15,702 nt of DNA from positions 105,267-120,968 of the forward strand of contig MU130375.1 in assembly GCA_015039465.1 (NCBI GenBank), read 5' to 3'. A model generated the notes under the pieces. It was not told the origin of the DNA. It saw only the letters and a list, made by a program, of their open reading frames with translations, and ran no database searches. Both the position numbers and the translations under genes were made by a program. The stretch's first letter is position 1; every line of letters begins with the position of its first letter. Source of the stretch: Phlegmacium glaucopus (lineage: Eukaryota > Basidiomycota > Agaricomycetes > Agaricales > Cortinariaceae). This document shows, piece after piece, positions 1-8,029 of the stretch.

Positions 1-663
1 GGAAGGGACTAAGGTCATACACGAACGATCTAAACGGTATGACCACTCCCACAGACCTACAAGACGTGGTTCGTCGAAGAAGGAGTACAGGTATTGAACT
101 TGGAGGTCGACGAGACGGAGTAAGGTGGAAGGGACTAATGACATACACGAACGATCTAAACGGTATGATCACTCCCACAGATCTACAAGACGTGGTTCGT
201 CGAAGAACGAGTACAGGTATTGAACTTGGAGGTCGACGAGACGGAGTAAGGTGGAAGGGACTAAGGTCATACACGAACGATCTAAACGGTATGACAACTC
301 CCACAGACCTACAAGACGTGGTTCGTCGAAGAAGGAGTACAGGTATTGAACTTGGAGGTCGACGAGACGGAGTAAGGTGGAAGGGACTAACGTCATACAC
401 TAACGATCTAAAGGGTATGACTACTCCCACAGACCTACAAGACGTGGTTCGTCGAAGAAGGAGTACAGGTATTGAACTTGGAGGTCGACGAGACGGAGTA
501 AGTTGGAAGGGACTAGGGACATACACGAACGATCTACACGGTATGATAACTCCCACAGACCTACAAGAGGTGGTTCGTCGACGAACGAGTACAGGTATTG
601 AAGTTGGAGGTCGACGAGACGGAGTAAGGTGGAAGGGACTAAGGTCATACACGAACGATCTAA
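1..663. other. String-reversed (mirror, non-complemented) TPR array
   Basis: This block is made of 126-bp units, 5.26 copies. Read 3'->5' on the plus strand without complementing, it spells the same TPR coding sequence that follows at 664-1077. For example, reading backwards from 663 gives codons for NLASTYWNQGRWNEAEQL, then LLGGEHPDTLNSM, with no stop. Unit-to-unit variation is natural-looking (S/R, A/G, T/I, R/W changes), so it reads as real TPR coding DNA written backwards. The last bases of the reversed string (from positions 14 to 1: GGAATCAGGGAAGG) join base 664 (TGGAATGAGG) exactly as inside the forward array (compare 773-795), so reversal in place of 1-663 gives a continuous reading frame. 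CpG is frequent here (about nine or ten per unit) and GpC scarce, the opposite of the forward array. The long open frames here on both strands (for instance 39-671 plus) are by-products of a stop-free period divisible by three and should not be called genes. An assembly or data-processing error is by far the likeliest origin. Confidence 0.93.
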
Positions 664-1077
664 TGGAATGAGGCAGAGCAGCTGGAGGTTCAAGTTATGG
701 ACATGAGCAAGAAGCTGCTTGGTGCAGAACATCCAGATACCCTCACCAGTATGGCTAATCTAGCAAGCACATACAGGAATCAGGGAAGGTGGAATGAGGC
801 AGAGGAGCTGGAGGTTCAAGTTATGGACATGAGCAAGAAGCTGCTTGGTGCAGAACATCCGCACACCCTCACTAGTATGGCTAATCTAGCAAGCACATAC
901 AGCAATCAGGGAAGGTGGAATGAGGCAGAGCAATTGCAGGTTCAAGTTATGGACATGAGCGAGAAGCTGCTTGGTGCAGAACACCCAGAGACCCTCAACC
1001 GCATGGAAAATCTATCAAGCACATACAAGCATCAGGGAAGTGGAATGACACACAGAAATCATAGTTTGAAGTTGTAA
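664..1077 (+). pseudogene. Kinesin-light-chain-type TPR repeat protein, C-terminal fragment
   Basis: The frame is open from 664 (codons W N E A E Q L E) to a stop at 1075-1077; the first ATG is at 697. It holds about three TPR units of exactly 42 residues, with the family signatures LLGAEHPDTLTSMANLASTY, NQGRWNEAEELEVQVMDM and MDMSKKLLGAEHP. Such arrays fold into helical scaffolds for protein-protein contact. In basidiomycetes they often form the C-terminal half of large NB-ARC/NACHT-TPR proteins, but no such N-terminal domain is visible here, so the role is unknown. The upstream part of the same array is present at 1-663 but written backwards. The last unit ends in GSGMTHRNHSLKL because one G seems missing near 1040; restoring phase would give a short RWNDTQKS end and an earlier stop. 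The fragment could still be the true 3' end of a gene, since a polyadenylation-like AATAAA follows at 1169. Confidence 0.8.
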
Positions 1078-1168
1078 CTTACAGGGAAGATATTAGGAAG
1101 ACACTGAAGTAGTTTAATAATAGTGTTTGTACTCTACCTTGCTGACTTTCAAATGCATTATGTTTTGG

Positions 1169-1174
1169 AATAAA
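1169..1174 (+). terminator. AATAAA polyadenylation-like signal
   Basis: AATAAA lies 92 bp after the TPR stop codon, inside TTTTGGAATAAAACAATT, and before a T-rich stretch. That is a reasonable distance for a fungal 3' UTR. The hexamer alone is weak evidence in AT-rich DNA. Confidence 0.35.
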
Positions 1175-1773
1175 ACAATTAAATTCCAGATTTTTAGCAG
1201 AAAATTATAGATAAGGTGCAGTTTTTTTACAAACTTTGGAACTTGAACCCTCATTTCCAAGTCAAAAATAATGAAAATACAACAAACATTTAGGCTATGG
1301 CCTGTTGGAACATATTCCTACTATTTCAGGCTGATATCTTGTTTCCTAGCCATGTGATCAGATAACTCTGTCCTACTTTCATTTCATCAAATATCACTTC
1401 TTTTCCTCATTTGTCATTCTTTCCTGACACTGAGATTATTGAAGAGATAGTATATATCCTTTGTTTATCTTTAAAACTAACTACATTGCCTGGTTAGTAT
1501 TTCCAGAAGACCCACTGGTGTTTGTAGAAATCTACCCACTCAAATATTTTCAGAATTATTTTACTAATTTATTTGAAGTTCCAGAGTACTATAAATGTGG
1601 AAATTAATTGGCTTAGCCATTGGCATAATTAGATCATTTTTATTCTAAGCAAACGCGAGGAACGAGTGTGAACATAGAATTTGGTCTATGTGGAGATAAG
1701 GATTGTGACATGTGACCAGCTTCTCTGGTTCATGGCCACAACCTTCAACATTGGACCAGATTTCCCTGCTCGT

Positions 1774-1817
1774 CATCTGAGCAGCTCATTCTTTTCATCT
1801 GAGCAGCTCATTCTTTT
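1774..1817. repeat. 22-bp tandem duplication
   Basis: CATCTGAGCAGCTCATTCTT and its last two bases (unit 1774-1795) are repeated directly and exactly at 1796-1817, and the next three bases (CAT) start a third copy. It looks like a simple slippage or end-joining duplication. Confidence 0.9.
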
Positions 1818-1959
1818 CATATACACCCAGTCTTAGAAGGATTTACAGAGAAATAAATCAAACAATGCTAAGAATCACTTTCTTTCTCCCCGTTTTCATT
1901 TGACATCAAATTTAACAAATTTCATCCCTCTGCCAGTGTCCTGCCCATTACCTCCTATC

Positions 1960-2262
1960 TGTTGCATCTACTTGTTGCTTTGCCCTTGCCTAGTACTTGG
2001 GGCATCTCCAACTCTCTTGCCCCATGCATGCTACAGAGTCCCCTCTTGTTGCTTTGCCCTTGCCTAGTACTTGGGGCATCTCCATCTCTCTTGCCCCATG
2101 CATGCTACAGAGTCCCCTCTTTTTGCCCCATGCATGCGACAGAGTCCTCTTTTGCCCCATGCATGCTACAGAGCCCCCTCTTTTTGCCCCATGCATGCCA
2201 CAGAGTCCTCTTTTTTCCCCATGCATGCTACAGAGCCCCCTCTTTTTGCCCTATGCATGCCT
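1960..2262. repeat. ATGCATGC minisatellite with nested 74-bp duplication
   Basis: The motif CC(C/T)CATGCATGC plus (T/C/G)ACAGAGTCC or ACAGAGCCC and a T-rich tail recurs with starts near 2020, 2094, 2126, 2155, 2187, 2217 and 2249. The first two copies belong to a longer unit of about 74 bp that also carries TTGCCCTTGCCTAGTACTTG. The remaining copies are 29-33 bp long, so the array mixes two periods. Each unit holds the self-complementary ATGCAT (in GCATGC context). Open frames of about 80-100 codons across it, rich in P, C, M and H, follow from the repetition and are not supported as genes. Confidence 0.88.
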
Positions 2263-2448
2263 GTTGATTAACCCAGCTGAGTCATTTCTTTTTTCTGCCC
2301 ATTTCCTAAATTATGGGTATCTAAGTCTTCGCTTGCTGCGTCACTGGGCTCCTTATACATGGGAATCACAGCTCATCTTAGATTTGTTTTTCCATAGATC
2401 AGGACCCGTGTTTCGGTCGAAAAACCCTTCAGGGTTTTGCCCAAACTA

Positions 2449-2584
2449 TGCCCACATTTTCCCTTTCACTCTCACTGATCTCTTGGATCAGTTCTTCCTC
2501 CTTCGATAACATACAAACCACTGCCCACATCTTTCCCTTCACTCTCACTGATCTCCCAGATCAGTTCTTCCTTTGTTAACATAA
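2449..2584. repeat. Degenerate direct duplication, about 70 bp
   Basis: 2449-2513 and 2523-2584 share CCCTTTCACTCTCACTGATC or close variants, each followed by CAGTTCTTCCT and a (G)ATAACATA-like end. Each copy has a small palindrome around GATC (GATCTCTTGGATC, then GATCTCCCAGATC). There is no coding signal. Confidence 0.8.
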
Positions 2585-2994
2585 CATTTGACTACATAGA
2601 CATTGAATGAGGGATGAAACTATAATTTATAAATTTCTTACTACCACTCCCTCCTGGATTAAGTAGAAGATCCTCAAATACAAAAAGCTTGAACAAAATA
2701 AATTACTATGATCTCCAGAAGTCTGATTTCAGGCTTGACATATTAATCCCAGCCCCAATAGGTGTTTGAATATTATCCTTATGAGAGGTTAACAAGAACT
2801 GAGCAGTTTTTTCTTCTTTCTTTCTCTATTGGTTTCAAGTGTCCTTTGACACTCCCATCTTTGGTATCTACACTGAGAGAAAAAAAAAGAAAAAAAAGTT
2901 AGAAATATGTAGGGATATGTAATAGCCATAGACAGTAAGTAGGTAGATAAGTGCAACCATAGATCTTTGTTTGCCTCTCAGTATACTAAAAAAC
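2585..2994. other. AT-rich non-coding stretch
   Basis: There is no gene or ordered repeat here. A short A-rich run (2879-2899) is present. The similarity to the downstream calpain relic begins at about 2995. Confidence 0.5.
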
Positions 2995-4275
2995 CTACCC
3001 CTCAATTTCATCTGTACTAGCTCTAACCTCAATCACAGCCTTCCACCATCCAACAACCACAGCAGGTACATCCTTATGGGTATACACCCTTAACCCAACA
3101 TACACAGAATTTGAATCATCATGAGGCATAGTCACTTTGCCTTTCTCCTCTTCCTTACCAGTCTCAGGGGGGATCTCCATAGTTGTTGTTGGCATTGTTA
3201 TATTGTTGCATACTCTCACATATGTTTCCTTTACTGACACTAATGCTATCAGGAGGGGTATAAGAGTCTGCATTTGGTGTGGCTGGTGTGACTGTACCAC
3301 TTGGATTCAACTGATATGTCAGTAGGAACAGGTTTGTCTGGGACCCACTTTGGTAGCAGTGGTAGTAGCTTTAGCCATATTAGCAGCTGTATTGTTAACC
3401 ATGACAGTTTCAACTTTGGTCATGGTAGTTGTGGTGGTAGTGGTAGTGGCAGTAACAGTACCATCTTTCATTTTTTCCTCTGTTTTGGTAGTTGCAGTTT
3501 CTTTTGATGCTTTTGTCTTCTTTTTGTATTCTTTGAAATCACATTGTATCAATGTTTCAAGTGATGCTAGTAAGAATTGATTTTTGTCACTGGAAGACAA
3601 AAAAACATAAGAATTTTTCAGAGTTTGAGCAGGTTTGGAATATGATCAGCTTTGAAATCTTTATAAGAGGGATGGGATAAGTGAATGAATATAAGAAGAA
3701 AAGCTTACTGGATGCTATCACTTGCTCTTGGCTCACTCAAGATCTGAGATGGTGTTCGTAGTTGCCATCCATTAACTGTAGTATTATTCTGTAGAAAAAA
3801 AGTACAATGGACATTGAAAAAAAATCAGTTCCAGAAAAAAAAAAAAACACTATGCACATAAACAATATAATTCCCTGCCTCTAAGTCGACTTCCAAATGA
3901 ACAATACAGAGATAAAAATCCGAATGACCCAATTCAGCAATAGGGTTCCTTTTGACCTTCTTTAACAAGGGTAAAATCCATGGTCCAAGATGCTCGACCT
4001 GTGACATCTCTGTAATATTGTGAATTGAGTTGAGAAAGTACGACAATGGTGGTAGAAGGTCCTGGAAGTGAGAAAGTGAGAAAGTAACTGTGGAAATAAT
4101 ATATAGTGAGGGAAAAATACTTAAATAGAGGATTAGGAGAACTTACAGGTCACATCAAGCAATGTGAAGAGGCGGAACGGGGACATAGAGCCATTGAGAT
4201 GACATCATCCAAGTAGAATTGAAAAGAATATTCCTGTCAATCTGCACAAAACACCCCAACCAATCCGAATCTTGT
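2995..4275 (-). pseudogene. Calpain-family (C2) protease relic, copy 2 (3' half only)
   Basis: Read on the minus strand, the order of segments matches the copy at 4564-6268. An exon-like block near 4270-4150 carries SDWLGCFVQIDR and STWMMSSQWL, the end of the protease core. A block at 4060-3835 carries VVLSQLNSQYYRDV, RASWTMDFTLVKEG, then HSDFYL and HLEVDLEAGNYIVYVHS, the calpain C2-like beta-sandwich. A helical segment near 3790-3700 is followed by a Thr/Lys-rich linker at 3600-3320 (GTVTATTTTTTTT) and a final KGKVTMPHDDSNSVYVGLRV segment ending STDEIEG at the stop 2995-2997. The whole catalytic core upstream is absent. Lesions include one extra base near 3945 that breaks KEGQKEP, a several-base deletion near 3345 that gives a premature end after KVGPRQTCSY, and lost residues in the helix block. 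A donor-like GTAAGT is kept at the first exon boundary. It is a tandem segmental duplicate, not an active gene. Confidence 0.82.
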
Positions 4276-4563
4276 TAATGGAATTAGCCAAAAAAAAAAT
4301 GACAAGTTTTTATTTGAACTCTTGACTACTGGAAAGCTGCACAAAGCATTATACACAATTAGGCTACTTCACCATGGGACTTTATGTCCGGACTGCAGCC
4401 TGAGGGTATATAGACCTTTGGGGGATCTTGTCCAGTCCCAGGATCTGGCTAGTTTCGGGTTTTGACCACTTTCTGTCTGGATTGGCACCTGGCCGTTTTG
4501 CAAAAATTCAGAAAATTTGTCCGGATTGGGATCTAACTGTTTGCGCAATAGACGGGGGTCCTA
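4276..4563. other. Spacer between the two calpain copies
   Basis: Similarity to the calpain locus stops at about 4290 on one side and about 4564 on the other. The spacer has an A-run (4290-4299) and two GTCCGGA(C/T)TG-like motifs (around 4388 and 4520). It could be the remnant of an inserted element (for example a solo LTR), but I see no paired terminal repeats or target duplication. Confidence 0.4.
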
Positions 4564-6268
4564 TCCGTACTAGTTTTAACCTCAACCACAGCCTTCAAAC
4601 ATCCAACAACCACAGCAGGAAAATATTTATGGGTATACACCCTTAACCCAACATACCAAGAATTCAAATCATTATGAGGAATCATCACTTTGCCTTTCTC
4701 CTCTTCCTTCTTTGTCTCGCCGGTGGTATCTCCATAGTTGTTGTTGGCGTCATTGTTGTTATATCCACGTTGCGTGCTCTCACATACATTTCCTTTGCTA
4801 TCAGGAGGAGTATGAGAGTCTGCGTTTGGTGCAGCTGGTGTGACTGTACCACTAGTAGCAGTATTGGATTCAACTGATACGTCAGTAGGAACAGGTTTGT
4901 CTGGGACAGGGTCTACCACTTTGGTAGTAGCCGTAGCAGCTGTCTTGTTAACCACAATAGTTTTGACTTTGGTCGTAGTCGTGGTAGTGGTAGTAACGGT
5001 ACCATCTTCCGTTTTTCCTCGGTTTTAGCAGTTGTAGTTTCCTCGGATGTTTTTTTTCTTTTCATATTCTTCGAAGTCACGTTGTATCAATGTATCGAGT
5101 GATGCTGGTAAGAATTGATTTTTGCCGCTGGAAGAAAAAACGTTAAGATTTTTCAGAGTTTGAGTGGGTTTGGATATGAATGAATGAATCGAATCGAAGG
5201 TGCCCTTACTCGGTTTTGAATTCTTTATAAGAGGGATAGGATGAGTGAATGAATGTAAGAGGAAGAAATGGTTCACTGGATGCTGTCACTTGGCTCTTGG
5301 CTCGCTCAGTTAAGATCCCAGACAGTTTTTGCAGTTGCCATTCATCAACACTAGTATTATTCTGTGGGAAAAAACATACATTGAACAACAGTTCCCAGAA
5401 AAAGCAAAACTACTTACTTCATTATGATCCAATGTTCAATCCAAACGAACCTAACAAAAGCAAAAAAAAGAAATTTTGAGAAACTCTTTCTTTCTTTCTT
5501 TTTTCTTTTTTCGACGGACTACGCACATAAGCGATATAGTTCCCTGCTTCTAAGTCGACTTCCAAATGAACACTACGGAGATAAAAGTCCGAATGACCAG
5601 ATTCAGCGATAGGTTCCTTTTGACCTTCTTTGACAAGTGTAAAATCCATGGTCCAAGATGCTCGACCTGCGACATCTCTGTAATATCTTGAATCGAGTTG
5701 AGAAAGTACGATGATGGTGGTAGAAGGTCCTGGAAGTGAGAACGTAACTGGGGAATATATGTAGTGAGTAAAGAAGATACTCGTAAAGGATTATTAGGAA
5801 AACTTACAGGTCACCTCGCGGTAAGGGGAGGAGGTGGAACGGGGACGTGGAGCCATTGAGATGACATCATCCAAGTAGAATCAAAAAGAATAGTCCTATC
5901 AATCTGCGCAAAACATTCCAACCAATCCGAATCTTCCTGGAATTAGCCAGAAAAAAGAAAAAGGGTTTTTCAAATGCACATTCCATTACGAATTGCCCAT
6001 CATCCCAAGACGTATGTCCTAATTTCAACCATTCCTGTGTCCATTCTTTTGAACCATCCGACCATCGACCTGTCCATTCGGATTTCCCCCATGGGTTACG
6101 AACGACAACGAATCTCTTTCCGTTACATGTTACCGCTCGAAGAACCGAATATGCGTAGTTTCCGAGCAAGCTTTTGTACTTTAGTACCTGTGACGCCGCT
6201 TCTTGTACTGTCGAGGTTGTTGAATGAACATCCGAAAAGTTGGTCTTTGCTCTGCTCAGTTCTTCATC
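4564..6268 (-). pseudogene. Calpain-family (C2) cysteine protease relic, copy 1
   Basis: Minus-strand exon-like blocks follow calpain order. 6268-5980 encodes LLGNYAYSVLRAV, then RFVVVRNPWGKSEWTGRWSD and DDGQFVMEC, the second half of the papain-like core. 5932-5808 encodes SDWLECFAQIDRTILFDS and SSQWL, ending at a perfect GTAAGT donor (5807-5802). 5747 to about 5535 encodes FSLPGPSTTIIVLSQLDSRY, ASWTMDFTLVKEGQKEPI and HLEVDLEAGNYIAYV. About 5362-5270 encodes NNTSVDEWQLQKLSGILTER. A Thr/Lys-rich linker and VGLRVYTHKYFPAVVVG-like end run from about 5130 to 4564. Calpains are Ca2+-linked intracellular proteases using Cys-His-Asn. The Asn of NPWG is present, the His expected before AYSVL is Tyr, and the Cys half of the core is missing. 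A frameshift lies in the A-run near 5055 and another just before the 5808 donor. The native end (STDEIEG in copy 2) is replaced after STD by unrelated residues. The acceptor at 6269-6270 (TAG|GATGAAG) is inferred. Confidence 0.82.
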
Positions 6269-6752
6269 CTAGAATCGTTCAGGTTCTAGTTGCGTTAAAT
6301 TTATGTGAAGGATTTTCGTTAATGAACTATATATTGCTCTTTAAAACAGTCGAAACCCCACTAGAAAACGAAAGATTAGTTTTTTGAATTAACAGAAAAC
6401 CAGGACTTTACCAGATGAGGTCCTCAATCTTTTGCTAATTATCGAAATATTGGATTCCTTGTATCTCGTAGTCTAAAGCATTTTATCTAATAGTCTAATG
6501 CAGGTTCTTTCCGGGTCACAAAGTTTTGATATGCTAGAACGTACAATCCAATCTGAATAACTTACTAACTATTGTGGGAGCGGTAGCAACGAGCGGAAAA
6601 CCTAAAGCCTAATAGTTTCTAACCTATTGCGGTTCCTTAGATTCCGACGTTCGTTGACCGGGGTTGAACGGAGGAGTGACTACGGAAAACCAAAGGTAGA
6701 CACAAGACTAAGGCGCTCGTAGTCATGACGGAGATTGCCCAGGAGACGAATG
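6269..6752. other. Non-coding DNA between calpain relic and retroelement genes
   Basis: This stretch probably holds the 3' untranslated end of the retroelement and its junction with the calpain relic. No open frame is supported. A short inverted pair GACTACG (6678-6684) / CGTAGTC (6718-6724) could belong to the element's terminal region. I could not fix the element's 3' end. Confidence 0.4.
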
Positions 6753-7967
6753 TCAAGCCTTAGGAAGGTGACGCGCTGGTCTTGCATGTGTACGGGGGTT
6801 GAGAGGAATCATGTCAAGGTGTATTTGACCTAAATAATCGAGGCAACGCCAATATTCTAGAAATGCGTGGGATCGCCATCGTCCGAATTTCTTGACCATG
6901 TCAGGGGGGACGCCAGATACGAGATAAAAAGTAGTTCCACCTATTCGAAAGCAATGGCCGGTTATACGTGGGAAACCTTTACCAGTGCCAATTAATATTT
7001 GGTTGATGCGGCGAATAAATTGTGGCCTAGTAAGAGTCACAATGTTATTATGGACATCGCGGTATGCGGCAATGGGGTGGGAAGTGTGAAGCTTGTTCTT
7101 TATGAAATGTTTGTGTATAGCGTGGATAGGGTCCAGGGGTGCTTCTTGTCGAGGGATCCAGACGTCATCGCCACGCGCCTTTTGTGTTTTTGACCAAGGT
7201 AAATGAAGATTACATGATCCATTTAACGCGGTAGACTCGGAAATGTGGGCGAAGGTCGCATGACGGTGAGGGTTGAATTTCTTAAGATCTCTGGTGGGGG
7301 GTAGAATTTCACCGATACGCAATTGACAGAAAAAGGAGAGGCAACATATGGCGCGGATGCAGTTATCAAGTCCGGACGATCTACTTAAACGATCGCTCAG
7401 TGCTTCCAGCATCGGAATGGTAACAGGAGATCTCTTGGCATAAAATGAGGATGGGGGTCGTAGTCCCTCCACACCTTTAAGGATGAGTCGCAGGCGGTCC
7501 CCAGCAAGCCATGGTAAGCATCTCCTCTCGTGTTCCTTCTTGATGGCAGAAATTTTAGCGCTCACCGTCTTCCCAGCGAGACGACCCGCGTATGAAGAGG
7601 CCCAGGCTATCAGGAGATCTTCCCTCGCAGGCAAAGCATGATCATTTCGTATGCCAAGGCCCTCGCAAAAGGTAAGAAATTCGCGCACACGACTGGCATC
7701 CTTTGCCAGGGTTGATCTACTCACAGCCGCTCCTTGCACTTGGTTGATTTTCTCCATAAGGTTGGGGGGTAGGACAAAGGTGGAAGGGGCCGCAATCGTA
7801 GTTGGAATAGGGGGCTGGGGAGGATATGGTTGGGGCCGGAATCGGTGATATTTAACATGTGACCCATGAACCTTTGCCAATTGGTATAGCTCGTGAGATC
7901 GTGTGGAAAATTGGTTTTGACGCAAAGGAGGCATGGATATGGGTAGAGACGAGGTGGTAGGAGACAA
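6753..7967 (-). CDS. Tyrosine recombinase of DIRS-like retroelement
   Basis: The 404-residue frame is complete from ATG (7967) to stop. Residues 75-165 look like the helical SAM-like DNA-binding domain (STLAKDASRVREFLTFCEGL, then VSAKISAIKKEHERR). The catalytic domain follows, with box I Arg217 in CQLRIGEILPP, beta-strand Lys260 in LPWSKTQK, box II His338 and Arg341 in ITGHCFRIGG, the usual box II His/Trp at Trp364 in FGRWRS, and nucleophile Tyr372 in FLEYWR. All R-K-H-R-W-Y positions are present, so the enzyme could be active. Its role would be to integrate the circular cDNA made by the upstream RT. The Pro-rich stretch at residues 45-60 is a plausible linker. The start lies 62 bp after the RT stop, so it may be read from the same transcript by reinitiation or from its own promoter. 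Family assignment is firm; activity is inferred. Confidence 0.9.
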   Translation of the reverse strand: MSPTTSSLPISMPPLRQNQFSTRSHELYQLAKVHGSHVKYHRFRPQPYPPQPPIPTTIAAPSTFVLPPNLMEKINQVQGAAVSRSTLAKDASRVREFLTFCEGLGIRNDHALPAREDLLIAWASSYAGRLAGKTVSAKISAIKKEHERRCLPWLAGDRLRLILKGVEGLRPPSSFYAKRSPVTIPMLEALSDRLSRSSGLDNCIRAICCLSFFCQLRIGEILPPTRDLKKFNPHRHATFAHISESTALNGSCNLHLPWSKTQKARGDDVWIPRQEAPLDPIHAIHKHFIKNKLHTSHPIAAYRDVHNNIVTLTRPQFIRRINQILIGTGKGFPRITGHCFRIGGTTFYLVSGVPPDMVKKFGRWRSHAFLEYWRCLDYLGQIHLDMIPLNPRTHARPARHLPKA

Positions 7968-8029
7968 AAAGGTGGTAGGTTAGTCATCCAAACACGAACT
8001 TTTTACATCGAAGCAATCAGGCTCGATCA

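Larger units (their letters stand above)
1078..1959. other. AT-rich non-coding stretch
   Basis: No open frame or RNA gene is recognised on either strand. The first part is probably the 3' UTR and flank of the TPR locus. The only clear structure is a 22-bp tandem duplication at 1774-1817. Confidence 0.6.

Noticed and set aside
39..671. A 210-residue plus-strand frame with five near-identical 42-residue repeats (TPTDLQDVVRRR type)
   Set aside because: It is an accidental frame in TPR DNA written backwards. The 126-bp period divides by three, so a stop-free frame persists; the same holds for minus-strand frames at 169-732.
1962..2509. Plus and minus frames rich in PCMH over the minisatellite
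   Set aside because: Several overlapping frames exist in different phases, all generated by the repeated unit, with no domain or codon signal.
7721..7987. An 88-codon minus frame overlapping the recombinase start
   Set aside because: It is a shadow of the recombinase N-terminus in another phase; the recombinase frame carries the family signal.
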